A DNA stretch of 64,000 nucleotides, from NCBI RefSeq assembly GCF_000768695.1, contig NZ_AVPL01000002.1, positions 62,001 to 126,000 of the forward strand. The letters are read 5' to 3'. The notes below the pieces were generated by a model that was not told the DNA's origin, ran no database searches, and saw only the letters and a program-made list of their open reading frames with translations. The position numbers and the translations under genes were made by a program. Source of the DNA: Knoellia aerolata DSM 18566 (GTDB lineage: Bacteria; Actinomycetota; Actinomycetes; Actinomycetales; Dermatophilaceae). This document shows, in pieces, positions 45,030 through 53,869 of the stretch; the first letter of the stretch is position 1; each line of letters starts with the position of its first letter.

Positions 45030-45938
45030 TCAGGAGACCCGGTCGACGTTGAAGGTGTTGCACTGGTTGAGGTCGCCGGTCTTGAAGCCCTGGAGGAACC
45101 ACCGCTGGCGGGCCTCGGCGCTGCCGTGGGTCCACGCCTCCGGGTTGACCTGGCCCTGGGTCTTCTCCTGGATGCGGTCGTCGCCGACGGCCGACGCGGC
45201 CGACAGCGCGCTCTTGATGTCGGCCTCGGTGAGCGGCTCGAGGAACGGCTTGCCCTCGGGACCCTCGGTCGTCGAGGCGTTCTTGGCCCAGACGCCGGCG
45301 AGGCAGTCGGCCATGAGCTCGATCCGCACGGCCCCGCTGTTCGGGCCCTGCGGGTCCTGCTGGGCGCGGCCCAGGAGGCCGAGCTGGTCCTGGAGGGCGT
45401 GGCCGTACTCGTGGGCCACGACGTACTCCTGCGCCAGGGCCCCACCGTCGGAGCCGAACTGCTGCTGGAGGATCGCGAAGAAGTCGGCGTCGATGTACAC
45501 CTTCTGGTCCAGGGGGCAGTAGAACGGGCCGACCTGGTTGCTCGCGGTGCCGCACTGCGACTGGGTCGAGCCCTGGTAGAGGACGGTCTTGGTCGGCTGC
45601 CACTGCTTCTGGTAGCGGGGGAGGGCCTCGGTCCAGAAGGCCTGCACCGAGTTCACGGTGCCGATGACGCGGCACTCGACGTCGGCGTCGGCGTCGGCCC
45701 CGGTCTTGCAGCGCTCGAAGGCCTCGCCACTCGTCGAGGTCCCGTCGACCTGCTCCCGGCCCGTGCCGCCTCCGCCGCCCGTGGGGAGGTCGGAGGGGTT
45801 GATGCCGAAGATGAGGGCGATGATGAGCATGATGATGCCGCCGATGCCACCGCCGACCGCGATGCCACCCGGGCCACCGCCGCTGCCTCCCGACTCCACC
45901 TGAGAGGTGTCGAGACTGACGTCGTCGTTGAAGCTCAT
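45030..45938 (-). CDS. Neutral zinc metallopeptidase (YpfJ/KPN_02809 family)
   Basis: A 302-aa membrane-anchored protein: a short N-terminal cytoplasmic part with a Gly-rich run, one helix (GGIIMLIIALIFGI), then an extracytoplasmic domain with the zinc motif HEYGH in VVAHEYGHALQDQLG and the downstream ELMADCLAGVWA. Catalytic activity of the family is little characterised. ATG 45938 has GGGAGGA at good spacing. Divergent from the ABC-F gene with overlapping -10 boxes. Confidence 0.88.
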   Translation of the reverse strand: MSFNDDVSLDTSQVESGGSGGGPGGIAVGGGIGGIIMLIIALIFGINPSDLPTGGGGGTGREQVDGTSTSGEAFERCKTGADADADVECRVIGTVNSVQAFWTEALPRYQKQWQPTKTVLYQGSTQSQCGTASNQVGPFYCPLDQKVYIDADFFAILQQQFGSDGGALAQEYVVAHEYGHALQDQLGLLGRAQQDPQGPNSGAVRIELMADCLAGVWAKNASTTEGPEGKPFLEPLTEADIKSALSAASAVGDDRIQEKTQGQVNPEAWTHGSAEARQRWFLQGFKTGDLNQCNTFNVDRVS

Positions 45939-45986
45939 GCACGTCCTCCCATGGTGGGCATTTTCCGTGCGGAGCACGGCGCCACC

Positions 45987-45993
45987 TAGACTA
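45987..45993. promoter_or_regulatory. Symmetric divergent -10 boxes for metallopeptidase and ABC-F genes
   Basis: The heptamer TAGACTA reads TAGACT on the plus strand (toward ABC-F) and TAGTCT on the minus strand (toward the metallopeptidase). The two -10 boxes share five positions. Confidence 0.5.
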
Positions 45994-46069
45994 GGCGTCA
46001 GAAGGCCCGCGGTGTGCCAGCGGTGCGCCTCGTGATGACACCGACGAAAACCCACGACGAAGGACTCCT

Positions 46070-47668
46070 GTGCTCTCTGCTGCCGCGATCGAGCTGCGCG
46101 CGGGTCCCCGCCTGCTCCTCGACGGAGTCTCCTTCCGTGTCGCCGCCGGCGACCGGATCGGGCTCGTGGGGCGAAACGGGGCCGGCAAGACGACCCTCAC
46201 CAAGGTCCTCGCCGGGGTCGGGCAGCCCGCGGCCGGGCAGATCCAGAGCACGGGCGAGGTCGGCTACCTCCCGCAGGACCCGCGCACCGGCGACCTCCAC
46301 GTCACCGCCCGCGACCGCATCCTCTCCGCACGTGGCCTCGACCAGATCGTGCGAGACCTGCGTGCCGCCGAGACCGCCATGGCGGAGGAGACGGGCGAGA
46401 AGCAGGAGAAGGCCATGCGTCGGTGGGGTCGGCTCGACGCCGAGTTCCAGGCGGCGGGCGGGTACGCCGCCGAGTCCGAAGCGGCCTCGATCGCCTCCGC
46501 GCTGGCGCTCGAGGAACGTCACCTCGACCAGTCCCTCGACACCCTCTCCGGTGGACAACGCCGCCGTGTCGAGCTCTCGCGCATCCTCTTCTCGGGCGCC
46601 GAGACGCTGCTCCTCGACGAGCCGACCAACCACCTCGACGCCGACTCCATCGTCTGGCTGCGCGAGCACCTCAAGACCTTCCGCGGCGGCCTCATCGTCA
46701 TCTCGCACGACGTCGACCTCCTCGACGCCGTGGTCAACAAGGTGTTCCACCTCGACGCGAACCGGGCCGAGCTCGACATCTACAACCTCGGCTGGAAGCC
46801 CTACCTCCAGCAGCGTGAGACCGACGAGCGGCGTCGCAAGCGTGAGCGGGCCAACGCCGAGAAGAAGGCCGGCGTCCTCATGGCCCAGGCCGACAAGATG
46901 CGCGCCAAGGCCACCAAGACCGTGGCCGCCCAGAACATGCAGCGTCGCGCCGAGCGGCTCCTCTCCGGCCTCGAGTCCGAGCGCGCGGTCGACCGCGTGG
47001 CCAAGCTCCGCTTTCCCGACCCGTCGCCGTGCGGGCGGACCCCCCTGCGTGCATCCGGGCTGTCGCGGTCGTACGGCTCCCTCGAGATCTTCACCGACGT
47101 CGACCTCGCCATCGACCGCGGGTCCCGCGTCGTCGTCCTCGGCCTCAACGGCGCGGGCAAGACGACCCTGCTGCGGATGCTCGCCGGCGTCGACGCCCCG
47201 GACACCGGCCAGGTCGAGCCCGGTCACGGCCTCAAGATCGGCTACTACGCGCAGGAGCACGAGAACCTCGACGTGGACCGCACGGTGCTCGACAACATGA
47301 AGTCGGCCGCGCCGGAGCTCGGCGAGACCGACGTCCGCAAGGTGCTGGGCTCGTTCCTCTTCTCCGGCGACGACGTCGACAAGCCCGCGGGTGTGCTGTC
47401 GGGCGGGGAGAAGACCCGCCTGTCGCTGGCCCTGCTCGTCGTCTCGTCGGCCAACGTCCTGCTCCTCGACGAGCCGACCAACAACCTCGACCCGGCCTCG
47501 CGCGCCGAGATCCTCGGGGCGTTGCGGACCTACAAGGGCGCGGTCGTCCTCGTGACCCACGACGAGGGTGCCGTCGACGCGCTCGAGCCGGAGCGGATCC
47601 TGCTGCTGCCCGACGGCGTCGAGGACCTCTGGGGCCCGGACTACAAGGACCTTGTCACCCTCGCCTGA
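46070..47668 (+). CDS. ABC-F family ATPase
   Basis: A soluble protein (532 aa) with two ATP-binding cassettes: Walker A GRNGAGKTT and GLNGAGKTT, signatures LSGGQRRRVEL and LSGGEKTRLSL, Walker B LLLDEPTNHLD and LLLDEPTNNLD, joined by a charged helical linker (RRRKRERANAEKKAG). There are no membrane domains. ABC-F proteins act on the ribosome, either as translation factors or in antibiotic target protection; this one looks like a housekeeping actinobacterial member. GTG 46070 has AAGGA upstream. Confidence 0.92.
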   Translation: MLSAAAIELRAGPRLLLDGVSFRVAAGDRIGLVGRNGAGKTTLTKVLAGVGQPAAGQIQSTGEVGYLPQDPRTGDLHVTARDRILSARGLDQIVRDLRAAETAMAEETGEKQEKAMRRWGRLDAEFQAAGGYAAESEAASIASALALEERHLDQSLDTLSGGQRRRVELSRILFSGAETLLLDEPTNHLDADSIVWLREHLKTFRGGLIVISHDVDLLDAVVNKVFHLDANRAELDIYNLGWKPYLQQRETDERRRKRERANAEKKAGVLMAQADKMRAKATKTVAAQNMQRRAERLLSGLESERAVDRVAKLRFPDPSPCGRTPLRASGLSRSYGSLEIFTDVDLAIDRGSRVVVLGLNGAGKTTLLRMLAGVDAPDTGQVEPGHGLKIGYYAQEHENLDVDRTVLDNMKSAAPELGETDVRKVLGSFLFSGDDVDKPAGVLSGGEKTRLSLALLVVSSANVLLLDEPTNNLDPASRAEILGALRTYKGAVVLVTHDEGAVDALEPERILLLPDGVEDLWGPDYKDLVTLA

Positions 47669-47784
47669 GATCGTGGGACGACGCACGAGGAATCGGCCGG
47701 GCCTCCAGCCCGTTGACCTGTCGTGCACCTGAGGACCGAGGATCGACGACATGACGGATGCAGTGACATGAGAGCGGGATCCCG

Positions 47785-49671
47785 ATGAGCATGGCCGGCT
47801 GGCAGGCCATCCACAGCCTGAGCAAGGACGCGAGCGTCCGGTCCAAGGAGCTGGCCCCGGGCACGACCCGGCGGGTCCTGTCCTATGCCGCCCCCTACCG
47901 CCGCATCATCGCGGTCTTCCTCAGCCTCGTCGTCGTCGACGCGGTGCTCATCGTCGCCACCCCGTTCCTGCTCAAGAGCCTCATCGACGACGGGATCTAC
48001 CCGAAGAACTCCGGCCTCGTCGTCCGCCTCTCGCTCCTCGTGGCGGCCATCGCGGTCCTCAGTGCCGGCCTGACGCTCGTGTCGCGCTGGCTCTCCTCGC
48101 GCATCGGCGAGGGCCTCATCGTGGACCTGCGCACTCAGGTCTTCGCCCACGTCATGCGCCAGCCGATCGCGTTCTTCACGAGGGCGCAGACCGGCGCCCT
48201 GGTCTCACGCCTCAACAACGACGTCATCGGCGCGCAGCAGGCCTTCACGTCCGTGCTCTCGAGCGTCGTGAGCAACGCGGTGTCGCTGGCCCTCATCATC
48301 GGCGGGATGCTCTACCTCTCCTGGCAGCTGACCATCGCCTCGCTGCTGCTCGTCCCGATCTTCCTCGTGCCCGCCCGGGCCATGGGTGGCCGACTGGCAG
48401 CGATGGCCCACGAGCAGATGGGGCTCAACGCCGACCTCGGCACCCGGATGACCGAGCGGTTCAACGTCGCCGGCGCCCTGCTCGTCAAGATCTACGGCAA
48501 CCCGGACACCGAGGACCGCGAGTACTCCGAGCGGGCCGAGCGGGTCCGCGACATCGGCGTGCGCATCGCGGTGAACCGGTCCGTCTTCTTCGTCGGTCTC
48601 ACGCTGGTCGCTGCGCTCGCCACCGCCCTCGTCTACGGCTTCGGGGGAGTCATGGCGGTGGGCGGGGGCCTGTCGGTCGGCACCCTCATCGCGCTCACTG
48701 CCCTCCTCGGGCGCCTCTACGGACCTCTCACGACGATGTCGAACGCCCGCGTCGACGTCATGACCGCGCTCGTCTCCTTCGAGCGCGTCTTCGAGGTCCT
48801 CGACCTCAAGCCGCTGGTCGCCGAGGCTGCGGACGCCGTCCCGCTTCCGGACGGTCCGGTCCGCGTCGACCTCGACCACGTCGGCTTCGCCTACCCCGCT
48901 GCCGACGACGTCTCGCTCAGCTCGCTCGAGTCCACCGCGACAGGCGACCGGGGTGCGGGGGAGGTCGTGCTCGACGACATCGACGGGACGATCGAGCCCG
49001 GGCAGATGGTCGCCCTCGTCGGACCGAGCGGGGCCGGCAAGTCCACGCTCACCGCCCTCGTGGCCCGCCTCTACGACCCGACGAGTGGCGCGGTCCGGGT
49101 CAACGGCGTCGACCTGCGCCGGGCCACCTTCGCGTCGCTGCGCGACACCGTCAGCGTGGTCACCCAGGACGCGCACCTCTTCCACGACACCATCCGCGCC
49201 AACCTCCTGTATGCCGCACCGTCCGCGTCCACCGCCGACATCGAGTCCGCGCTGCGCGCCGCCCGGATCTGGGAGCTCGTGGAGCGGCTGCCGTCCGGGC
49301 TGGACACGGTGGTCGGCGACCGCGGTCACCGGCTGAGCGGCGGCGAGAAGCAGCGCATCGCGATCGCGCGGCTGCTGCTCAAGGGCCCGCGGCTCGTCGT
49401 CCTCGACGAGGCGACGGCGCACCTCGACAGCGAGAGCGAGGTGGCGGTGCAACGCGCCCTCGACACCGCGCTCGAGGGGAGGACCTCACTCGTCATCGCC
49501 CACCGGCTCTCGACCGTGCGCCACGCCGACGTCATCCTCGTCATGGACCGGGGCCGCATCGTCGAGCGCGGCACCCACGCCGAGCTGCTGGCCAACGGCG
49601 GCCTCTACGCGGACCTCTACACGACCCAGTTCTCCGACCAGGCCATCCTCACGACGGACGCCGCGACATAG
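47785..49671 (+). CDS. ABC exporter, fused permease-ATPase
   Basis: A 628-aa half-transporter: six transmembrane helices in the first ~330 residues (type 1 exporter, FFTRAQTGALVSRLNNDV), then an ATPase with GPSGAGKST, LSGGEKQRIAIARLLL, DEATAHLDSE and IAHRLSTVRHAD. It probably works as a homodimer because no second half is next to it. Substrate unknown (lipid, drug or peptide). ATG 47785 follows the ABC-F gene by 116 bases, in which I see only a weak TTGACC and no clear promoter. Confidence 0.9.
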   Translation: MSMAGWQAIHSLSKDASVRSKELAPGTTRRVLSYAAPYRRIIAVFLSLVVVDAVLIVATPFLLKSLIDDGIYPKNSGLVVRLSLLVAAIAVLSAGLTLVSRWLSSRIGEGLIVDLRTQVFAHVMRQPIAFFTRAQTGALVSRLNNDVIGAQQAFTSVLSSVVSNAVSLALIIGGMLYLSWQLTIASLLLVPIFLVPARAMGGRLAAMAHEQMGLNADLGTRMTERFNVAGALLVKIYGNPDTEDREYSERAERVRDIGVRIAVNRSVFFVGLTLVAALATALVYGFGGVMAVGGGLSVGTLIALTALLGRLYGPLTTMSNARVDVMTALVSFERVFEVLDLKPLVAEAADAVPLPDGPVRVDLDHVGFAYPAADDVSLSSLESTATGDRGAGEVVLDDIDGTIEPGQMVALVGPSGAGKSTLTALVARLYDPTSGAVRVNGVDLRRATFASLRDTVSVVTQDAHLFHDTIRANLLYAAPSASTADIESALRAARIWELVERLPSGLDTVVGDRGHRLSGGEKQRIAIARLLLKGPRLVVLDEATAHLDSESEVAVQRALDTALEGRTSLVIAHRLSTVRHADVILVMDRGRIVERGTHAELLANGGLYADLYTTQFSDQAILTTDAAT

Positions 49672-49757
49672 TCATTTCGGGTGATGACACTGACGTCTTC
49701 GGGTCATCTCTCAGGGAGCACCGACCGGGGCCGATCTTCCTAGGCATGCTCTCGGTA

Positions 49758-49777
49758 ACCAGCACGACCGTGCTGGT
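49758..49777 (+). promoter_or_regulatory. Leader hairpin upstream of the surface protein gene
   Basis: ACCAGCAC and GTGCTGGT form an 8-bp stem with a GACC loop, between a possible start site (TAGGCA at 49741) and the AAGGA ribosome binding site. Could stabilise the mRNA. Confidence 0.35.
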
Positions 49778-49804
49778 CCGGGGACATCGAAGGAACTCAC
49801 ACCC

Positions 49805-50503
49805 ATGGCTCAGCAGATCACCCGTCGTCTCACCAGCGCCGCCTTCGGGCTCGCGCTCGTCGGCGCGTCCGGCGTCGCCTTCGGGGCCGCGGCCCAGGCC
49901 GACTCCCAGGACAACATCACCTTCTGCCACGCCACCGGCGACGCGGGCACGTTCGTCGTCCTCACCACCGACGGTGCGAGCATCGTCAAGGGGGCTCACG
50001 GCACGCACCAGGACGGACGCGACGTCATCCCGCCGTTCGAGTACGTCGCGCAGGGCTCGGAGGACACCGTGAGCTTCGAGGGCCTCAACTGGGACGACAA
50101 CTGGGAGACCGACGGCGCGGGCGTCGCCACCGAGGACGTCGCCGCGGCCGACTGCGCTCCCGCAGGCGAGCCGACGCCGACCGTCACCCCGACCCCCACG
50201 CCGAGCGTCACCCCGACCCCCACGCCCAGCGTCACGGTCACTCCGACCCCGACGCCGAGCGTCACGGTCACCCCGACCCCTGGCGTCACCACGACGCCGA
50301 GCGTCACGGTCACCCCGACCCTTGGCGTCACCACGACGCCGGGCCCCTCGACGAGCCCCGGGCAGCCGAACGGGCCGGTCATCGAGACCGACCTCGTCGA
50401 CCCGGCCGGGACCAGTCTCGGGTTCGTCCTCGGCGGGACGGCGCTGCTGCTCGCCGGCGGCGCGACCCTCGCCGCCTCACGACGTCGGGGCAGCCACTCC
50501 TGA
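49805..50503 (+). CDS. Cell-surface protein with Thr-Pro-Val repeat stalk
   Basis: A 232-aa exported protein. It has a signal peptide (cleavage near AQA-DS, residue 33), a small domain with ITFCHATGDAG, GAHGTHQDGRDVIPPF and a second Cys at AADC, then a stalk of TPTP/SVTVTP repeats (about residues 120-180), and a C-terminal helix LGFVLGGTALLLAGGATLAA ending in RRRG. The layout is that of a wall- or membrane-anchored protein, but no LPXTG motif is present; DLVDPAG precedes the helix. The CHxTG...GxHxxHxxGxDxIPPF domain recurs in actinobacterial surface proteins and is of unknown function. Confidence 0.8.
   Translation: MAQQITRRLTSAAFGLALVGASGVAFGAAAQADSQDNITFCHATGDAGTFVVLTTDGASIVKGAHGTHQDGRDVIPPFEYVAQGSEDTVSFEGLNWDDNWETDGAGVATEDVAAADCAPAGEPTPTVTPTPTPSVTPTPTPSVTVTPTPTPSVTVTPTPGVTTTPSVTVTPTLGVTTTPGPSTSPGQPNGPVIETDLVDPAGTSLGFVLGGTALLLAGGATLAASRRRGSHS
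50169..50345 (+). repeat. Tandem repeats encoding the Thr/Pro/Val stalk
   Basis: Degenerate units of about 24 bases (CCGACCCCCACGCCGAGCGTC-like) repeat within the coding frame. Units differ at silent and non-silent positions. Such repeats can change copy number by slippage. Confidence 0.7.
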
Positions 50504-50548
50504 CCCGTCGGTGTAGCCACTCCTGATCCGTCGGGCGGCCACTCCTCA
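50492..50548 (+). repeat. 23-base tandem repeat spanning the stop codon
   Basis: AGCCACTCCTGA followed by CCGTCGG-type sequence occurs at 50492-50514 and 50515-50537, with a partial third copy from 50538. The first copy contains the end of the surface protein gene and its TGA. Confidence 0.7.
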
Positions 50549-50549
50549 C

Positions 50550-50589
50550 ACCACGCGTCGCCCCCCGTCCGCGGGGGGCGACGCGTGGT
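50550..50589. terminator. Strong 18-bp terminator stem
   Basis: A perfect 18-bp stem (50550-50567 with 50572-50589) around a TCCG tetraloop, followed by TTGTC. It lies between the surface protein gene and the convergent SURF1 gene and should stop transcription from both sides. Confidence 0.8.
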
Positions 50590-50680
50590 TGTCGGGTCCT
50601 TCACGCAGGTCCATGGCGCTCCCGACCGTCCCTGTCGGTGCGACGGCATGCCGCGGCGAGAACGACGTGCGGGCGCGAGG

Positions 50681-51466
50681 TCAGTAGTCCTCTTCGTCCC
50701 AGATCCGGACCTTCTTGGGCTTCGTCGGGCGCTCCGTCGTCTCGTCACGCAGCTCGCGGCGCAGCCCGAGCCAGATGAGCACCAGGCCCAGCGGCATCGT
50801 CATCCACCACTGGAACGCGTAGGCCTGGTGGGGTCCGAGGCTCCGGTCCGGGTCCTCGAGCCGGTCGGGTCGCGGCGGGGACACACCCTCGGCCGTGCGC
50901 TCGGTGTCGAGCACGACGTAGCCGTCGAGCACCCGGGTGCCCCACGCGCGCTCGACGTCGGGGACGCTGATGCTGGCCACCTGCCCCTCGGGCAGGGTCT
51001 TGCGCTGGCTCGTCTCGCCGGGGCGGACCCAGCCCACGACCGTGACCTCGCCTGCGGGCGCCGGCGCCACGTCCGGTGCCACCGCGGCACCCCGGTCCGA
51101 GTTCTCCACCCAACCGCGGTCCACCACGACGGTCCGTCCGTCCGACAGCCTCAGCGGCGCGAGGACCTCGTACCCGAAGACGCTGCTGTTCGGCCGGTTG
51201 CGCACGAGCAGCTGTGGTCCGGCATACGTCCCGGTCGCGGTGACCCTGGTCCAGTCCTCGCGCGAGCGGTCGAGCGGGCGGTCCGAGAGGACGTCGGTGA
51301 CCGGGACGGGATCGGCGCGGTAGTGCGCGTCGAGGAGGGCGTTGCGCTCGACCTTGAACTCATGGCGTCCGTACTGCCAGTGGCCGAGCTGGAAGGCGAG
51401 GACGGCGTACAGCAGGGCGAGGGCGAGGGCACCCAGCCAGCGCGGGGTGATCAGACGCCGTGACAC
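50681..51466 (-). CDS. SURF1 family cytochrome oxidase assembly protein
   Basis: A 261-aa protein with one helix at each end (RWLGALALALLYAVLAFQLG and WWMTMPLGLVLIWLGLR) and an external loop with VLAPLRLSDGRTVVVDRGWV, as in SURF1/Shy1. These help assemble the heme A-containing oxidase, fitting the ctaA and ctaB genes in this window. GTG 51466 lies seven bases after TAGCGT; GTG 51475 overlaps the -10 box and is rejected. Confidence 0.9.
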   Translation of the reverse strand: MSRRLITPRWLGALALALLYAVLAFQLGHWQYGRHEFKVERNALLDAHYRADPVPVTDVLSDRPLDRSREDWTRVTATGTYAGPQLLVRNRPNSSVFGYEVLAPLRLSDGRTVVVDRGWVENSDRGAAVAPDVAPAPAGEVTVVGWVRPGETSQRKTLPEGQVASISVPDVERAWGTRVLDGYVVLDTERTAEGVSPPRPDRLEDPDRSLGPHQAYAFQWWMTMPLGLVLIWLGLRRELRDETTERPTKPKKVRIWDEEDY

Positions 51467-51473
51467 GGCTGTC

Positions 51474-51491
51474 ACGCTACCGGCCTAGTGT
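51474..51491. promoter_or_regulatory. Divergent -10 boxes of the SURF1 and moaA genes
   Basis: TAGCGT on the minus strand (51479-51474) serves SURF1, and TAGTGT on the plus strand (51486-51491) serves moaA. Both start codons follow after 6-7 bases without ribosome binding sites, so the two leaderless start points are only about 32 bases apart. Confidence 0.5.
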
Positions 51492-51497
51492 GGAGCC

Positions 51498-52508
51498 ATG
51501 CCTGCCGCCCCGACCACCGCCCTCCTCGCCGACCGTCACGGTCGCGTCGCGCGCGACCTGCGGGTGTCGGTGACCGACCGGTGCAACCTGCGCTGCCGCT
51601 ACTGCATGCCTGCGGAGGGGCTCCCGTGGCTCGCCAAGCCCGACATGCTCGACGACGACGAGCTGGTGCGACTGGTCTCGATCTTCGTCAGCCTCGGGGT
51701 GCAGCAGGTGCGGCTGACCGGCGGCGAGCCGCTGCTGCGCCGCTCGCTCACCGACCTCGTCTCCCGGATCGCGGCCCTGGAGCCCCGCCCGCGGATCGCG
51801 ATGACGACCAACGGCATCGGGCTCGACCGGCTGGCCGGCCCGCTCGCCGCGGCCGGGCTCGACCGGGTCAACGTCAGCCTCGACACCGTCGACCCGCAGG
51901 AGTTCGCCGACCTGACCCGACGCGACCGGCTGCACGACGTCGAGGCCGGCCTCAAGGCTGCCCGTGACGCGGGGCTCGTCCCGGTCAAGGTCAACGCCGT
52001 GGCCATGCGGGGGGTCAACGACACGTCGGTGGCCGACCTGCTGGCCTGGTGCGTCGAGCGCGGCTACGAGCTGCGGTTCATCGAGCAGATGCCGCTGGAC
52101 GCGCAGCACGGCTGGGACGCGTCGACGATGGTCGGCGGCGACGAGATCCGGGCCCAGCTCGAGGAACGGTTCACCATCACCCCGATGCCCGAGGCCGACC
52201 GCGGCAGCGCGCCGGCCGAGCGCTTCCTCGTCGACGGCGGGCCCGCGACGGTCGGCATCATCGCCAGCGTCACCGCGCCGTTCTGCGGTGCCTGCGACCG
52301 CACCCGCCTCACCGCGGACGGGCAGGTGCGCAACTGCCTGTTCTCGCAGCGTGAGACCGACCTGCGCGGCCCCCTGCGCGACGGCGCCTCCGACGAGGAG
52401 CTGGCCGCGCTCATCACCGGTGAGATGTGGAAGAAGGCCAAGGGCCACGGCATCGGCAGCGCCGACTTCGTGCAGCCGCTGCGGCCGATGAGCGCCATCG
52501 GCGGCTGA
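51498..52508 (+). CDS. moaA: GTP 3',8-cyclase MoaA
   Basis: Radical-SAM enzyme (336 aa) for the first step of molybdenum cofactor synthesis. The N-terminal cluster motif CNLRCRYC, SAM-binding LTGGEPLLR, the C-terminal cluster Cys in FCGACDRTRLTADGQVRNC, and the required C-terminal Gly-Gly are all intact. No other moa genes are nearby. ATG 51498 follows TAGTGT by six bases. Confidence 0.95.
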   Translation: MPAAPTTALLADRHGRVARDLRVSVTDRCNLRCRYCMPAEGLPWLAKPDMLDDDELVRLVSIFVSLGVQQVRLTGGEPLLRRSLTDLVSRIAALEPRPRIAMTTNGIGLDRLAGPLAAAGLDRVNVSLDTVDPQEFADLTRRDRLHDVEAGLKAARDAGLVPVKVNAVAMRGVNDTSVADLLAWCVERGYELRFIEQMPLDAQHGWDASTMVGGDEIRAQLEERFTITPMPEADRGSAPAERFLVDGGPATVGIIASVTAPFCGACDRTRLTADGQVRNCLFSQRETDLRGPLRDGASDEELAALITGEMWKKAKGHGIGSADFVQPLRPMSAIGG

Positions 52509-52513
52509 GCCGG

Positions 52514-52714
52514 TCAGCCGGCGTCGGCGGGGATCTCGTCGACGGGCACGACGTCCCTGAGGAAGCCCCGCAGCGACAGGAAGTCCCCCAGGGTCACGCG
52601 GTGCTCGTCACAGCCGAGCCAGACCTTGCGTCGCTCGGTGGTGTGCAGCGTCGGGTTGTTCCAGAGCAGGGCCCAGGTGGCCTCGCGACGGCAGGCCTTG
52701 GCGCTGCAGATCAC
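52514..52714 (-). CDS. Small conserved zinc-ribbon-like protein
   Basis: A 66-aa protein with CSAKAC near the N-terminus and GCDEH later, a likely C4 or C3H metal site, around the conserved WALLWNNPTLHTTERRKVWL. It is common in actinobacteria and often mislabelled acetone carboxylase; the size rules that out. GTG 52714 overlaps the stop of the DUF3099 gene (GTGA). Unknown function; convergent with moaA. Confidence 0.8.
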   Translation of the reverse strand: MICSAKACRREATWALLWNNPTLHTTERRKVWLGCDEHRVTLGDFLSLRGFLRDVVPVDEIPADAG

Positions 52715-53007
52715 GGCTCGAGCCGGCGGCGCTCGGGATCCCGGGGCGCGACGGGGGACACGCGGCCGGTGGTGCGCGGGGCCCGCGCGTTGGCGAACAC
52801 CACGGCGATGTAGGGCAGGACGACGGCCAGGGCCACGCAGGTCCACCGGACCCAGCCCTGGGTGACGAAGGCCAGCACGAAGCACCCGGTGCGCACCCCC
52901 ATCGTCACGAGGTAGTGCTTCATCCGTGCGTTGAGGTCGTCGTCCGGGTTCGAGCGGGCCGTCGTCACCGACTGGACCTGCGGCTCACGCCTCGGGTTCG
53001 TGCTCAC
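52711..53007 (-). CDS. DUF3099 family membrane protein
   Basis: A 98-aa protein with two hydrophobic segments (VRTGCFVLAFVTQGWVRWTC and VALAVVLPYIAVVFANA) and a conserved RMKHYLVTMGVRTGCF stretch typical of DUF3099. GTG 53007 lies six bases after TAGAGT, so it is probably leaderless. Coupled to the small zinc-ribbon-like gene. Function unknown. Confidence 0.82.
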   Translation of the reverse strand: MSTNPRREPQVQSVTTARSNPDDDLNARMKHYLVTMGVRTGCFVLAFVTQGWVRWTCVALAVVLPYIAVVFANARAPRTTGRVSPVAPRDPERRRLEP

Positions 53008-53013
53008 CGCCTC

Positions 53014-53019
53014 ACTCTA
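53014..53019 (-). promoter_or_regulatory. -10 box TAGAGT of the DUF3099 gene
   Basis: TAGAGT on the minus strand, six bases before GTG 53007, no ribosome binding site. Confidence 0.45.
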
Positions 53020-53055
53020 CGTCCGGTTCCTGAGCGTTCCGCGTGCTCCCGGTGA

Positions 53056-53808
<753 letters not shown>

Positions 53809-53869
53809 CCCGACCGCACCACCCACCCACACACTCGCCACACCACTCGCCACACAAGGAGAACCGCCG

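Noticed and set aside
46070-47668. Antibiotic-resistance ABC-F gene
   Set aside because: It sits among housekeeping genes with no other resistance or biosynthesis genes nearby; sequence alone does not show resistance.
50169-50345. Possible CRISPR array
   Set aside because: The repeats are contiguous, coding and in frame; there are no unique spacers.
52514-52714. Acetone carboxylase
   Set aside because: A 66-residue protein cannot be this enzyme; the label sometimes attached to such proteins is an annotation artefact.
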